Shown here one piece after another: positions 1 to 12,689 of a DNA stretch of 64,000 nt; positions within the stretch are counted from its first letter, which is position 1, and each line of letters begins with the position of its first letter. The position numbers were made by a program, and so were the translations under genes. Origin of the DNA: Nyssa sinensis (lineage: Eukaryota > Streptophyta > Magnoliopsida > Cornales > Nyssaceae). Location: positions 17,453,915 through 17,517,914 of the forward strand of contig CM018031.1 in NCBI GenBank assembly GCA_008638375.1, in the 5' to 3' direction. The notes under the pieces are model-generated. The model searched no databases and had not been told where the DNA came from. It saw only the letters and a list, made by a program, of their open reading frames with translations.

Positions 1-669
1 GTGGCGTGTTTTTAAACTCGTAAACTTTTCAATAGCTCATCTGAGCAGTTTTGAACTTCGTTCGAATGGTCGAATCATTCAAACAATGGATGTTTGTTTG
101 TTCGAATGTGTGCCACCTTTTTTCTATCATTGATTGGTTCCGTAAACCTATTCCAATTTGGATTAAGGTTTTTACCATTTTGCATAATAGGACCTTGTAG
201 TCTCTCATGTAAGAAATCTAGCCTCTTGAAGCATATAGATTAATTGAGAGATTTATAGTTGCGTATTTTGATACATATATTCAGTTCTTGTTGTATTGTT
301 GGTCGATACTTTGTGTGAAGTCTATATACCCAATGCTAGGTGGTATGCAAAACTTTTAATTATGAAAGGTCATAATAAGTACAGAAATTATACAACTAGT
401 GTAATTACACATGAATAAGAGTGCTAATTATTCATAAAATAGGAAATTATAGTAAGAATCATTGTTAAACAACGACTTTAATTAATGTTAAAATGCAATA
501 ACACATTGAGTACACTAGTGTAAAAATGCACTCAAACTAAAGATTAAAGTCACTAATTGAGGGACTAAGTATAATAATGTGATCACTATGATGATAGGTA
601 TGGTATGAGCATGACTAATGCACATAAGATGTGAGATGGACATCGTTATGTAATGCCTCACCATGCATT

Positions 670-706
<37 letters not shown>

Positions 707-1034
707 ATACACAACGATAGGATTTTCTCCATCAAAATCTACTAAGGAGGATGGATAGATAAAGTGAATTTCAGCCTTGTTGAGGTGTCCAAACCATGGT
801 GATAAAAGATGGATTACACTTGTCATTTGGAAAAAAGCAAAAATCCAAAGATGGATACATATATATAAACACATACATGACCCAACTACACTAGATTTTG
901 CTAAAAACTTAGACCTAAACCATAGAGGAGAAAGAGGCACTCGTGCAAGTAAAGGTAGAGAGATGAGAGAGAAAGAGAAGAAGAGGACAAAGAATGGAAG
1001 AGAAAAGTTTCAAAATTTGCAAAACTAGGTATGG
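1..1034. other. Repeat-derived non-coding flank
   Basis: No convincing gene is visible; reading frames here are short and low-complexity. Parts of 150-400 resemble parts of 22400-22620: both share the wording around 'ctagcctcttgaa' followed by 'tctatatacc..aatg..ggt'. This suggests a relic of the same dispersed element. A CA/TA microsatellite lies at 670-706. The right edge is the TATGG target duplication (1030-1034) of the large gypsy element. Confidence 0.5.
670..706. repeat. (CA)n-(TA)n microsatellite
   Basis: About 13 CA dinucleotides run directly into TA dinucleotides. Confidence 0.95.
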
Positions 1035-2580
1035 TGTGAAGCGCCATGGCGAAAAAATGACCCTAGTTTGGCCCCATGGAGATTCGGGGATTCCAATTGT
1101 CGCATTTCCTAAAGGTGAGAAGTAATGTCTCTAAGAGAGTGAGAGAAAAAAGAGGATTTGATAGCATGTTTTGGTCAATAACCAAGTAAACTCGTTACGA
1201 CATTGATATATACAAAAAGAAACTCTAAGAAACTAAAATAAATAAATTCACATTGCTTAGTTTCCTAGTTACATTTTAAGGAACTCCATAACATGGTTAA
1301 AAAGATGATAAAACACTAACAAAAACACACGTAATCAAAGAAATGGATCCGGGGGCTAAGGTACGGAATGAGAAGGTGTTAGGAATCCACTCTGCCTGAT
1401 CCAAATGGATCGGCTTTAAACGTTCACATGCAAGGCTTATTCATTAAACATAAGTGTAGAAATAGTAAGCGAAAAGAGTAATGTAGAGAATAAAAAATGA
1501 TAAATAAATGAAACAAACTTACATGAAAATAAATAAAATAAAAGAAAAAAAGAAAGGAATTTGACTCGGTCCCGAACACTTCCTACATATTTGTTTTTAG
1601 ACAACGGAATCAAAGTCGTGTAGTTGTCTGGTTTACCCTCTTTTATCAAGAGTGATAAAATGGAAAGATCAACCAGATTAAGGATTGTCATTAAGGGTTT
1701 AGGGTGTACCTTATTTTAGTCATAAATAGGGCAGCACTTCGGTTATGGATGCTCGACTCACGATCATTACTCAGGCAAATCTCCAACTTGTTTCTTAACT
1801 TAACACCATCACTTGGGTACGGGCTTTGGCCTTACTTCTTGACTTAAGACCGTCACTTCAATAAGGACCTCAACTTTAAGAAGGAAAATGCTTCTACAGA
1901 AAGAGCTCTAGCACTAGAATGGCAAAATAAGCTTATAAAATTCTCCACCTCTCAAATGGTGACCAAGGGCATTTATTTATAAGAAAAATATGAAAATTTG
2001 ATCTAAGGGCCTATAATGAGTCCCTAAAATAGAGGGCTAGGATCTTGTCTTGGGTAATAATTCTATGATTAAATAAAAAAATAAAATCAAAAAGTCATCC
2101 TAAGGGATGAATATCCTAAATAAATGAATTAAAAATGAATTATGAAAATACAAAACCTATAGGAGTGATGTCTACATGCAAGAGCAAATGAGAATTAAGA
2201 AAAAGAGAATTTATTTAGAAATAAATTTCAAAAATGCAAATGCCTAGGTTTAATATACCTCTTCTAAAGGAAATATCTAGCAACTAAATTTATGAAAACT
2301 CTAGAAAAATTCAGTCCTAAAATCTAGAAAAAGTCAGTCCTAATTATTCCTAAATGAACCACTATCACTCAAGATTACCAAATTTCTCCTAATTTGGTAA
2401 AAAATCTCTAGATTGGCACAAGACATGAAAAATGACCAAATTGCCTCTTAAGGTATGAAAATGTCCCCAAGTTGTCACCAAAGGATTTCAAATTACCAAA
2501 TTACCCTTCGAGGGGTAAAATGATTTGAAAACTTTAAAAATTACCCTCAAGTGACTAAAGAGTTCCACTATGGGCATAGT
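1035..2580 (-). repeat. 3' LTR of the Tat-like element, distal part
   Basis: This aligns by eye with the left half of the LTR at 15344-17473. Shared stretches include 'atgaccctagttt', 'gagattcggggattcc', 'gacattgatatat' and the block around 1720-1800 against 16010-16090. The copy breaks at 2580, inside a motif that resumes at 8126. Adding 8126-8718 gives about 2139 bp, close to the 2130 bp of the partner. Confidence 0.85.
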
Positions 2581-5429
2581 TGCAGAGATCTAAAAAATGA
2601 GGACAAATTTCTCGTTTTTGTCGGTAGGGTACTACATATGCATCATTTAGCTATAAGTCATATTTAGATGTATATTTTGAGTGTGTCATAGAAGAGAAAT
2701 ATTCTTAGAATATTAAAATACACTTCTTGTAAAACTTTGAGCCTGTTCGGAGACAATTTCAGAAATTAGACCAAAAGGGCATCCCGGGTGGATCCGGCCA
2801 AACCCGACTACAGGCGAAAATTTATTTTTTAAAAAATTTTCATTTAAAATAATTTTAAGAACTTTGGTTAAAGCAAAATGTCAAATTGAGGCATTTCGAG
2901 ACGGGTTGTAGTGTAACGGGGCCCAGATTCATTAAGGGCAAAAAGGTCATTTTGCCCCTTTGCCCTTTGACTATAAATACAACCCTTAGAGTAAAAAAAA
3001 AAAAAAAAAAAATCATATTTTGGTCTAGGAGAAGAGAAAAATACGCATAGGGAGAGAGAGCGGAAGAGAAAACCTAGGTTTTCCAACATTCAAGCTTCCA
3101 AAACACAATTTTAGGCTTGGATTTTCACAAAGGTTCCTTCTAGGAAGTTGTTCCTCTCAACAAGAACTATATTCTCATTGATTGGTTCAGGTATTGCAGT
3201 GAACACAACTTCCTCGGTTTGAGAAAAATCATTCTAGGTATGATACCTTGCTAAGTTAGGAATAGATTTGAGTTTTCTTGCCTTTCTATTTGTTGATTGA
3301 ATGATTTAGGTGTTTAATTGATGTTAGAAAATCACTTAGGTGGTGGTTGCTTTGAAAACCTAGAGTTGATTGTTTATGTACTTGTGTGTTCTTTGTCAGT
3401 CTTTGGGAATTTGGTAAAGTAATGAACATGTAACTTGTTGGTATGTTTGATTCATTGTATTCTAGCTTATGTTCATGTAAAGAAACTCTTGTGGTTTGAG
3501 AGTTATGAATTATTCCATGAGTTGGTAGTTTGTATATTTGTATTTCCTTTGAGAAATTGTTAGAGTGATGAACATGAGTACTTGATCATATACTAAATTC
3601 ATTGAATTGTGACTTACATTCATGTAGACAAAGTATTGTGAATTTGAAGTTATGCTTTACTTTATAAAAGAGGCATATTTTTAAGTCATGCTCCATGTGT
3701 TGATGAAATGTTTCATTGAATTGCATAAGAATGAAACCAAAGCATATTGGCTCCTTAGAGGCATGGCGTGGGTTAAGCACTTGGTGCTATGCATTATGAG
3801 GGTATAGATCCTGTGGTGAAAAATCCAAAATTGGCCATTGGTACTCTGACCCAACGGGAACGATCCGTGAATGAGACATTGGTACTCTGACCCAAAGAGA
3901 GTGATCCGTGAATGAGACATGGGTGTGGCATAGAGTTTCATGGGTGTGTCACGCATATTGCTATTGCATTGTATTAATGAATTGGAAGGCATGTAAATTA
4001 TAAATGTATACTTGCACATGCCATGTCTTAACTTTGTTCCTTACATTAGCATTATGTTATATTAGCAGTTGAGCTGACCCCTCATGGGATATCATATTTC
4101 AGATAAGGCTTTGGGTACTTGAGACTTGTTGAAGTCTTGAAGAAAGGAAGGAAAACGGACCATGAAGGATATTTGGCCCTTGGAGCATATTTTTGTATAT
4201 ATGGGCATAAGCCCAAAGGACTTGCATTTTAATTTGAAAGAACAATGAACCATAGGCCTTAGGTCATTTTGAAATGTAAGGGCTTAAACCCAAATGACAT
4301 GTAGGATATGTTTGTTTAATGAGCATCATATGTATATGTTGAGAACATTAGATGTATATTTAATTTCCATGAGATTATGGCCATCGAGTGAAGATGGAAT
4401 GTGCAATAGCTTATATATATGAATTGTTGCAAAATATTAGGCCGAAAAATGCTTAGAAAACAAAGGAAGTTATGTCAAAATTTTGTGAAATTAAAAGAGA
4501 AATTAGGTGTGTGAAACACCCCTATAAAAGGTGATAAAAAGTTGGGGTTAAATAGCTTGAAGAATTAGAAGGAATGTCAAATGTTATACAACATGCCTTA
4601 ATTACGATTCTGTAGAATTATTTCTGCAGATCAGCCCACTTCGTGAGACTATAACTTTTTGGTCTTTTTGAATTAATTACAGTACCTTACATTTCTAGAT
4701 ATTTCTATTTCTTAGCTTTCTCTTTATATATTACGGACTTTGAAAGCTTTTAAAGTGAGAAAGTTATATTGATTTTGCTTCAAGTGTGCAAAATCTGACC
4801 AATGGGTAGGTTTTTCGTCATAACTTCAGTTCTACATAGAATTTTTGAGTGACTCAAAATGGTTTAGAAACTAGACTCAATAAGGAAGAATTTGGCATAG
4901 ATTTCATTACATTTGGATCTGTAGATTGAGAGAAACATCGATTTGAATTAGAGGGTTGGGCTCAACATTTTTTTTGAAGCTGAATTTTTGCTCCAGGTGA
5001 ACAGTAACTTTCAATGTTACTATTCACTTTTAGCTACTAGTTTGCTCGGGTTACTGTTCATCCAAAAAAAAAAAAAATTTTTTTTTTGAAAACTTTTCAG
5101 TTTTCATATAAATTCATTTCAAATTTGAATTAAGTGATTCAAAAGTCTAAACTGATTGTCTCGACGAGTACTTTTGTTTAATAATATTTGCACTTTAAGA
5201 ATCCAAATATGTTTGGGTGAAATTGACCATGAAAGGTATAAAGGCCTAAACAAAGTTTTCAGAATGGATTCAAATGATTCTCAAATTTTTTTTTTATGTT
5301 GATTAATTACCTTAGAGTATGGAATAATGAATTTTTTTGCTGAGAATTAAGCATGTTTTAAATTTATTTATTTATTTTTCTATTTAATAAGTCTACTTCG
5401 AGTTTATGAAAATTTGGGGTGTGACAACA

Positions 5430-5446
5430 TAGTATCAGAGCTTAGG
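5430..5446 (+). other. Primer-binding-site-like sequence (tRNA-Met type)
   Basis: TAGTATCAGAGCTTAGG follows the LTR end by 3 bp and differs from the canonical TGGTATCAGAGC by one base. A second similar unit begins near 5551 with 'taggtattagagctct', so the site belongs to a short degenerate tandem duplication. Confidence 0.6.
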
Positions 5447-6766
5447 TTCGAATACTTAGGAACCGTAGGGGTGTTGTTATACACAATGGGAACACGACGC
5501 GTAATTTGAAAATTTTTAGAAACCTTATGTAACGTGTAGACTCTGACAGCTAGGTATTAGAGCTCTAGTTTGAGAATACCTAGCGACGATGGGGTGTTGT
5601 TGAACACCATGAGACCCTAGAGGAAAGCCTGTGACTTAGTATGAGCCGTCAGTGGCATGTGATAAGGACTTATGTGTTAAGTGGTTATTTATACTTGATG
5701 CAGTACTTGTTGTGATTATGTGTTAGTTGTTATACTATGATGCATGATTACGTGGTTTGGTGTAGTCAGATGCGTGATATGTGTAATGTGTATATTGGCA
5801 TGACTGTATGTAGTAACTTGGTATATGTTTACATACATAATAAAATGATGCTTGTTCTTACTATGGGATGACATCCAAAACACTAGGTTGAGGATAAAGT
5901 AGGTCGAGGGAGAAGGAGAGCCTTAGTTCTCGAACCTCTATCAACCTTGGTAGCCCGATTGACGTGAGATTTAGGGTCTAATGTCTCGGGAACAGTGGAT
6001 GAGGTTTTGACCTTAGGTTAGTTGCACTAGTTGAACACTAGCATAGCATGACTTGGACATGTGTGTATATAGTATTGCTTGAATAAATTTTACTTGTGAA
6101 AGAATGTGTTAGAACTCAGTATTATTTGTTTATTATAAATAATAGATAGAGGTGATTGACGTGAGTTTTAAAAATTATGATTAAGGAAGTATGTCTATAG
6201 GATTTGTTAGGTTATCAAGTAATGATTGATGATCTCTTGTCTTAGAAGAATTATATAAACATGAATAGTTTGGAAAAGATGGATATGGATTGATCCAGGT
6301 TATGATGTAATTGAATTTTAATTTCGTACTTAGGATGAATATTGATAAGTTCAAGTGACGTGAATCTGAAAGTTAGGGGTTGTAATGATTCTTTTATTGA
6401 ATTGGAATATGTTATCTTGTGGTGGATTATGGAGGTAACCTAGAGATGAATACTATTGTCTTACCTAGTCCTAAGCTGATCGATACTTGTTGTGATAAGA
6501 ATAATGGGTTGATTAAATGAACTTATGAATATAAGCTTTATGAAAATAATGAGTTGCATACATTGGCTCGAAGTGAGGTGTGGATTATGAAACTAGTTCT
6601 AGATTAGTTTATAAGATTGATTTCAAAATTATGATTGAATAAACAGTAAATATTAAGTTGTTATTTTAAAGAAAAATTGTGTATGAGGTTAAGAGTTGGA
6701 TGATGCAAATTTTTAAATATGAATCTTGTGTTTAAAATGCGAATTGTGTAAATGTGCTTAGAGTAA

Positions 6767-6769
<3 letters not shown>

Positions 6770-6802
<33 letters not shown>
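6770..6802. repeat. (TA)n microsatellite
   Basis: About 16 TA dinucleotides without interruption. Confidence 0.97.
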
Positions 6803-6805
<3 letters not shown>

Positions 6806-7479
6806 GGCTGAGGCACTAGAAAAGTCAAAGAGAAGAAGTGGTATATACTAACATAGGATGTGTATTGCTATATGAGAATTTAGATTGTTATATAACTTAT
6901 AAGTGAATGGTGATTTTCACTAGTCATTTAAAAAAAAAACAAATATGTGAGTAAAAGTGATGAATGAATATGATTGGTTTAGATAAAGTTATAAATGGTT
7001 GTATTGTCTAGACATAAATAACAAATATCATGCTCGGGTGATTCTTTATTTTATTTGAGGGCTTGTGATGATTGTCTTGCTCTACTACTGTGTGATTCAC
7101 CAAGTTGGAGTAGCCAGATTTTGCGAGTCTTAGAAGTAATGCTAGTGGGATGGTGTCGGTACTGTTACTACTAGTTGTAAGTGAGTTTCAGGGATCTTTC
7201 TAGAAGACTTGATAAAGTGTTGCATAATTGGTTTAATCATGATGCATATTGTGTACTTATATCTGTTGGTAAGCCTACCTATACTCGAGGAAGTAAATAA
7301 AATAGGGTAGTAATGTGTAGAAATTACGTAATATGCTTAACATGCGCAATGCGTTCTTGAAAAACTTGGAAAAAAATTTTGAAAACAAAGAAATTTGCTC
7401 GCAGCCATGAATACTAAATATGCTAGAAACGGGAAAATTTGCTTGCAGTCGCTACAGTGAAACATGACTGACATGCCCT

Positions 7480-7790
7480 AGCTGCGCGCCTACGTGCGCA
7501 CGCTGTGCCCTACGCGCGCCCTAATAGAGTGCCACGCCTGCCCACCTGCGCGCGTGCCCACCGCCATGCGTGGCCTGCCTACTGCCCAGCCATGCCTTGC
7601 CCAGCTTGACACCCTCTTCACACCAGGCCTTTGGCCACTTTTTGAGCCATGTTTAGGAACCTTTTTGGTCCTATGCTTGGCCACCATATTGCGCCATGTT
7701 TGGCCAACCTTTGGGCCATGTTTGGCCACCTTTAGGCTATTTTTGGTAACCGTTTTGGGCCATGTTTGGCCCCCTTCCTTAGACAATTTT
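7480..7790. repeat. GC-rich island with degenerate short repeats
   Basis: Here the AT-rich background gives way to cytosine-rich sequence with many CGCG steps at 7485-7560. Degenerate repeats built on 'gccatgtttggcc' follow at about 7640-7770. Overlapping frames are open on both strands, but their composition follows the repeat and neither looks like a protein family. Confidence 0.6.
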
Positions 7791-8125
7791 TGGTGGGCTT
7801 CTTGACCTATACTTGGATTATGCCTTAGGGCATTTTAGGGTCCATTTGGGCCATTATCCCAAGGCATTTTTAGAAATGTTTTGAGACTACTTGGGAGCCA
7901 TTTTTGAATATGACTTAAACTATTTTAAATATTAATTGGGAGAGAGACTTGAGCAACATTAGGGGACCATTTTGGTTGAGTTAAATGGCAAGTCTTCACT
8001 TAAAATTTTGGAGAAACATGGGGGAAGAAATGCATAATTAATTGAATTCGCCTTAATGACCTTTCCTTTACTTTTCTTATTTCATTTCACTCACTCCTCG
8101 GGTTTGTGAAATTCGGGGCGTGACA

Positions 8126-8718
8126 ATAATTGTTCCAAAATTACCAAAATGCCCCCCTAAAGGGAAAAATGGCACTAAAATTACTAAAATGCCCTTCAAA
8201 AGGCATAAGGGTACAGAAGAGTCCTACTAAGGGTAGGACTCTAGTGGAAAAGTCCTACTTAAGGTGGGACTCTAACGAAGATAGTCCTAAAAGAAGTGAG
8301 ACTCCGATAGAAGAGTCCTACTAGAAGTGGGACTTCGGTAGGAAGAGTCTTACTAGAGGTGGGACTCCACCGAAATTACCAGAAGTGCCTTAAGGACAAA
8401 AATGATGTACAAAATTATGAGAATGCCCTTGGGGTGTCAAAAAAGTGTAAAATAACCAAACTACCACTAGGAACCAAATTGTGCGAGAAATTACCAAGAT
8501 ATCCCTGAGTGCGGAATATATTAGTAATTTATTAAAAATGACAAAACTACCCCAAATTAGGGGTTTCTCGAAATATATAGTAGAAATTATGGTTTTTCCC
8601 TTATTCAATTAACCAATGATTGGTGACCCAGTAGATCCATTTGCAACCCCTTTGGAAACATTACTTGAATGGTATTTCTTTCTCGTGTTTCAAATACTCA
8701 CAAAAACAGGTGTCTAGA
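8126..8718 (-). repeat. 3' LTR of the Tat-like element, proximal part
   Basis: This resumes the LTR interrupted at 2580. Sequence after the duplicated ATAAT ('tgttccaaaattacc') matches 'tgtgccaaaattacc' near 16850 in the partner LTR. The segment ends in 'aggtgtctaga', the counterpart of 'aggtgtctaca' at 17473. It is followed by 'aaaagcccctc', which on the minus strand is a polypurine tract GAGGGGCTTTT. About 90 bp near 8610-8705 differ from the partner LTR. Confidence 0.8.
8218..8372. repeat. Tandem hairpin units in the LTR (left copy)
   Basis: Five or so units of 30-34 bp follow one another. Each has the form GAGTCCTAC - short loop - GTAGGACTC or a close variant. The first unit (near 8219) pairs perfectly over about 10 bp. 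Confidence 0.75.
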
Positions 8719-8999
8719 AAAAGCCCCTCATTGACGGAGCTTGCAAAGAAGTGAATGTCAACGTAAGAATAAAATATACCCAATTTGACCTAGATTATGA
8801 ATTTGATGTAGTCAGACTCATTTTAATATAAGATTCCTACGTATCACCTATCAAGTGAATCAGATCGTCTATAGTTCGTGAATAGCAAAAACCAGTGTTG
8901 TCGTTACTTGGTTTCCTAAAGAGACTGACTCGATAGGATTATAGTGAGGTTACGCCCTCGAAAATGATTCCTATGAGTCTACTTGGGATGAAATGCGAT

Positions 9000-9770
9000 C
9001 GTGACAAGTCTTTCATGAAGTTGTGTCCTTAAAAGATAGGTTTACATCTTCAGACATTTTTACCTAAAAGAAAATATGATCCTAACAAGTCTTCCATGAG
9101 GTTGTATTCTAATGTGATGGGTTTACATCCTTAAATGGTTTACCTAGAAGGATTTCGTTCTTGATGGATAACTTGCTTAAAAGAATTACGTCCTTAGTAA
9201 ACAGCTTACCTAGAATGATTACGTCTTTGATGGACAGCTTGCCCATAGGATTACGACCCTAATGGACGACTTACCAAAAAGAAAATGAAATCTTAGTAGG
9301 TTTTACGAGATTACGTCCTTGGTGGACGGTTTGTCTAGAAGGATTACATCCTTGATGGATGGCTTATCAAAAAGGAAATGTGATCTTAATAGGTTGATGA
9401 AATAGAGTCCTTAGACGACTTACCTAAAAGGAAATGTGATTCTAAAATGTTTTGATGAAATTAAGTCCTCAAATGACTTACCTAAAAGGAAATGCGATCC
9501 TAAAAGGTTTGATGAAATTACATCATCAGATGAGTTACCTAAATGGAAATGTGATCTTAAAAGGTTTGATGAAGTTGCGTCCTCAAATGACTTACCTAAA
9601 AGGAAATGAGATCCTAATAGGTTTAATCAAGTTGTGTCCATAAATGACTTACCTATAAGGAAATGTGATCCTAAAGGTTTGACTAAATTGCATCCTTAGA
9701 CTACTTTACCTGAAAGGAAATATGATCCTAATAGGTGTTCGTGATTTGAAAGATTTTAGCCTGACTTTAT
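9000..9770 (-). repeat. 57-bp tandem repeat array in the element's 3' UTR
   Basis: From about 9420 to 9740 there are five to six clear copies of a 57-bp unit containing 'acttacctaaaaggaaatg' and 'gatcctaaaaggtttgatg'. More degenerate copies lie at 9000-9400. The array lies between gag and the 3' LTR in element orientation, where known Ogre elements carry a hypervariable 3' untranslated region with satellite-like arrays. The unit is a multiple of three, so a spurious 19-residue protein repeat can be read. Confidence 0.8.
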
Positions 9771-10319
9771 GGGAACCAAAACTCCCACGGGTGAATGATT
9801 CTGTATTAGATTATGACTCATTAGGGATATGACTAGGGTTAACTCCATCAGAATGATGGAATTATGTGCGACTCCATATGTTAGAATGACTTAACCTTAC
9901 TGGGAAAGAATTCAATCGTTAAGATAACTACCCGATTGGGAGAGGAAACCAGATTGGTTCTTTAGATTTGATGGTTATGTGTCATCAAGAGACAACTGAG
10001 ATTAACTGCAGTGGGAAATTTGGCATTTCTTTAGTAATGGTAGTGGTTTCATGGTTTATCTCTATTGAGGAGTCACTCTTCCAAGAAAATGATGAGTTAA
10101 AGTCAAATGACTCTATGAGGAAGGATTTGATTAAGATTCAGGTCATATTGATTGTTGTATTGACACTTAAAAATTTTAGGTTAGATTGCCCTAAATGGTT
10201 CTAAGGGATTGAAAATGGGAAAGACTAGGCAAACACACCCAAAATAACTAAATTGAGCGAAGAGGTCATTGCATATCGATTAGCCCATAACGGATAAAAG
10301 CAACTAAAATAGGAGTAAC

Positions 10320-10840
10320 AGAAGTATACTCAATTCAGAGATTCAATGTTCACTTACATAGGTGGAGATGAAAGATACTCAACTTGGATAGGAATGGAAA
10401 AAATTCTCATTGGACATGAAGTGCACTAAGGTTTGAGAGAACGTACTTACTTATAAAAGAGAAACGTACTCAGATGGGAGTAAACAAAATGCTCTAAGAT
10501 TGAACAAGGAAACGCACTTAACTTTGAAAAAATGAACACTCAAATTGATACACTCAACTAATGATAGGAGTTTGTGAAATGTCTGCCTTAGGGGAGAGAC
10601 AAAATATGCAATAAGTAGTTTTGACTTTTATAGAGGGAGGCAAAACTCAACTTGGATAGGACTAGAAAAATGTATCTCACTAAGATAGGTATGAAAAAAT
10701 CATCTTGCATTAGAACTCTCACCTCAGCTAGAGGAATATGAAATTTACTTAGCTTAGACGAGTAAAATGAGTTACTCGCAAAGATTACTCAACTTGGATA
10801 AGAATGAAGGGAATGTATTCAATTTAGATAGTAGTAAATA
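10320..10840 (-). repeat. Degenerate tandem repeat, Tat internal region
   Basis: Variants of 'actcaacttggataggaatg' recur at irregular intervals (near 10376, 10640 and 10785), with shorter relics between. This is non-coding and looks like an older array of the same kind as 9000-9770. Confidence 0.5.
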
Positions 10841-11404
10841 AATGTTCTCATTTTGATGAGAGAGAATATTGTGAAACATGTTTTTGTCATTTTTAAAAAC
10901 CATTTTTTGTTTGGGAAAAATTCTAACTTTGGCTTGGACTCTACTAACCCCTATATCACTGGCAATCAAGTTGGCTGCTAGGTCAAAAGGACCATTACTT
11001 TGTTTCAAGAGGTAAGATTGCCCATCTTTGAAAATGATTTGGGAAAATCTACTCGAATTGTGAATGAAGGTTTAGGAGACTTGATTGGTGAAAGATTTAA
11101 TCTCTAGTTCATGGATCAAATCTTTCATTTTTTCCAAATTAATAGGAAGAATTTTTGAAAAAAACTCAGAGAATTGTTTTGAGAATGATTTGATCTAATC
11201 ATTTGAGAAAATGAAAATCATCAATTTTCACAAAAGACTATGTGTTTGACTGAGCATGTGGGATGAAATCATCAAATGAAAGAAATTTTAGGCAAGACAA
11301 ATTGATGGAGATATTACCCAAGATGCCGAAAAAGTTGTCAAGGTAAGGTAAAGGTGAAATGGAACCTTTTAGATGGAAGAAGGTTCTCATACTAACATAA
11401 AAGG

Positions 11405-11650
11405 GCCCCTTGATTAGAGCAACTTGTTTGATCGGGAAGAACGTGGGTTTCTCTTAAAACTAATAAGGCATAAGAGAGCCCCTTGTGAAGCTAATGTGAG
11501 TGACTTCAGAGAATAGGTTAGGCATGAGAAGGTAATTGGTGCAACTAGGTAGGGGGGAGCCCCTTCACAAGTCACTTCATAAAGTGTGTAAGGAATAAAG
11601 AAATAAAGTGGTGCAATCAGGTAAGGAGGAAGCCCATTGTCCGAAACCAT
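11405..11650 (-). repeat. Two to three copies of a ~105-bp direct repeat
   Basis: Segments beginning 'agccccttgtgaag', 'agccccttcacaag' and 'agcccattgt' share a following 'gtgcaa..aggta' block. This is a short tandem array within the non-coding internal region. Confidence 0.55.
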
Positions 11651-12689
11651 TTGTTACATGATCTATCCATTTGTAGGACCCTATGTGACAATTCCTTTAA
11701 GCATGTAATGCCTCAAGGTGGTCTTAGTATTAGGGACGAAACTTAGGCTACAGTAAGGTTTATTAAATGAAAGGTATATAAGGCCCAAAAACTCTATATT
11801 CACGGTACCTAGCCCCTTGTGTGTATCTATTTGATGTGCACATCTATCATAAGCTAAGACCTTGATGTGCACGATCTTATTATACATGACCTTGAGGTGG
11901 GCGATCTTGATGTGCATAATTAAGCCTAAAGTGACTTCTTAGGTTACCTATATATCTTTGTTGTAGAATCAGGTCTAATGTAGTTCATTGGTTGCTTGAA
12001 GGTCCAAGGTTTAACTATTTTCTTGCTTCCTTGTTTGGAAAGTGTTTCATTTGGTAAGGTAGAGATTTTTTTTTCTTTGCTTTTGATTTTTCTTTGATGG
12101 TTGTTTTGTCATTTCGTTGCTTGGAAATGTTTTCCTTTGATAAGGAAAAGATTTTTGTTGTCTTTTTTTTTTTTTTTTAATTCTTCTATGATGGCATTGT
12201 AAGAATGAACACATTGTAAGCTTTCCACCTAAGGTTTGGTAGATGGGTTTAAGAAATAAAGGCCAATCGAGCAAATTCAATGGGCTTGCAAATGGATATC
12301 TTGATATGGGTAATAGGATAGATTTGGTTTATCAAACGATGGCCTCCTATAATAGGAATTGCATACTTTAGGAAATAGTCACATTGTTAAGACTAAAGAT
12401 GTTGATGTTTATTTTGGGTTTATCTTCTTTGGTGAGTGAATCAGACAAGCCTCTCTTGAGATAATAGATGAAGTTGGATGATGCTCAGATTCAATCTTAT
12501 TATGAATTTGATGACATTCATTTTTTTAATGAACCAAAAAGAATCATGCACAACATTTTATTGAAATTTCCATAAAAGAATCTTTATTCGAAACATGAGG
12601 AAAAGAAAAAAAAGTATCTATGAAGACTAAAAAAATTTAATCTTTGACTTGAGAAGCTTAACTTCTTAAATCCCATTTCTAATATCTCC

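Larger units (their letters stand above)
2581..8125 (+). mobile_element. LTR-retrotransposon-derived insertion in the Tat LTR
   Basis: The insertion begins TGCAG, ends TGACA and is flanked by near-identical 5-bp duplications ATAGT (2576-2580) and ATAAT (8126-8130). The first LTR appears to run 2581-5426, with a promoter-like 'ctataaata' near 2973 and an end in 'ggggtgtgaca'. A primer-site-like TAGTATCAGAGCTTAGG follows at 5430. The right end (8100-8125) has the same kind of LTR terminus. However, 5427-8125 is too short for an internal region plus a full 2.85 kb LTR, so the 3' LTR must be truncated or replaced; I could not place its start. No gag or pol is visible. The terminus is also related, in opposite orientation, to the LTR starting at 63819. 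Confidence 0.65.

Noticed and set aside
5050..5090. A/T homopolymer hairpin as a terminator
   Set aside because: This is plant DNA inside an LTR; rho-independent terminators do not apply.
7490..7805. Overlapping open frames of about 100 codons on both strands
   Set aside because: They lie in a GC-rich degenerate repeat, are open on both strands because of composition, and resemble no family.
9000..9770. Regularly spaced repeats resembling a CRISPR array or a repeat protein
   Set aside because: Units are directly adjacent 57-bp tandem copies without unique spacers. The 19-residue protein repeat follows from the unit length. The setting is a plant retrotransposon.
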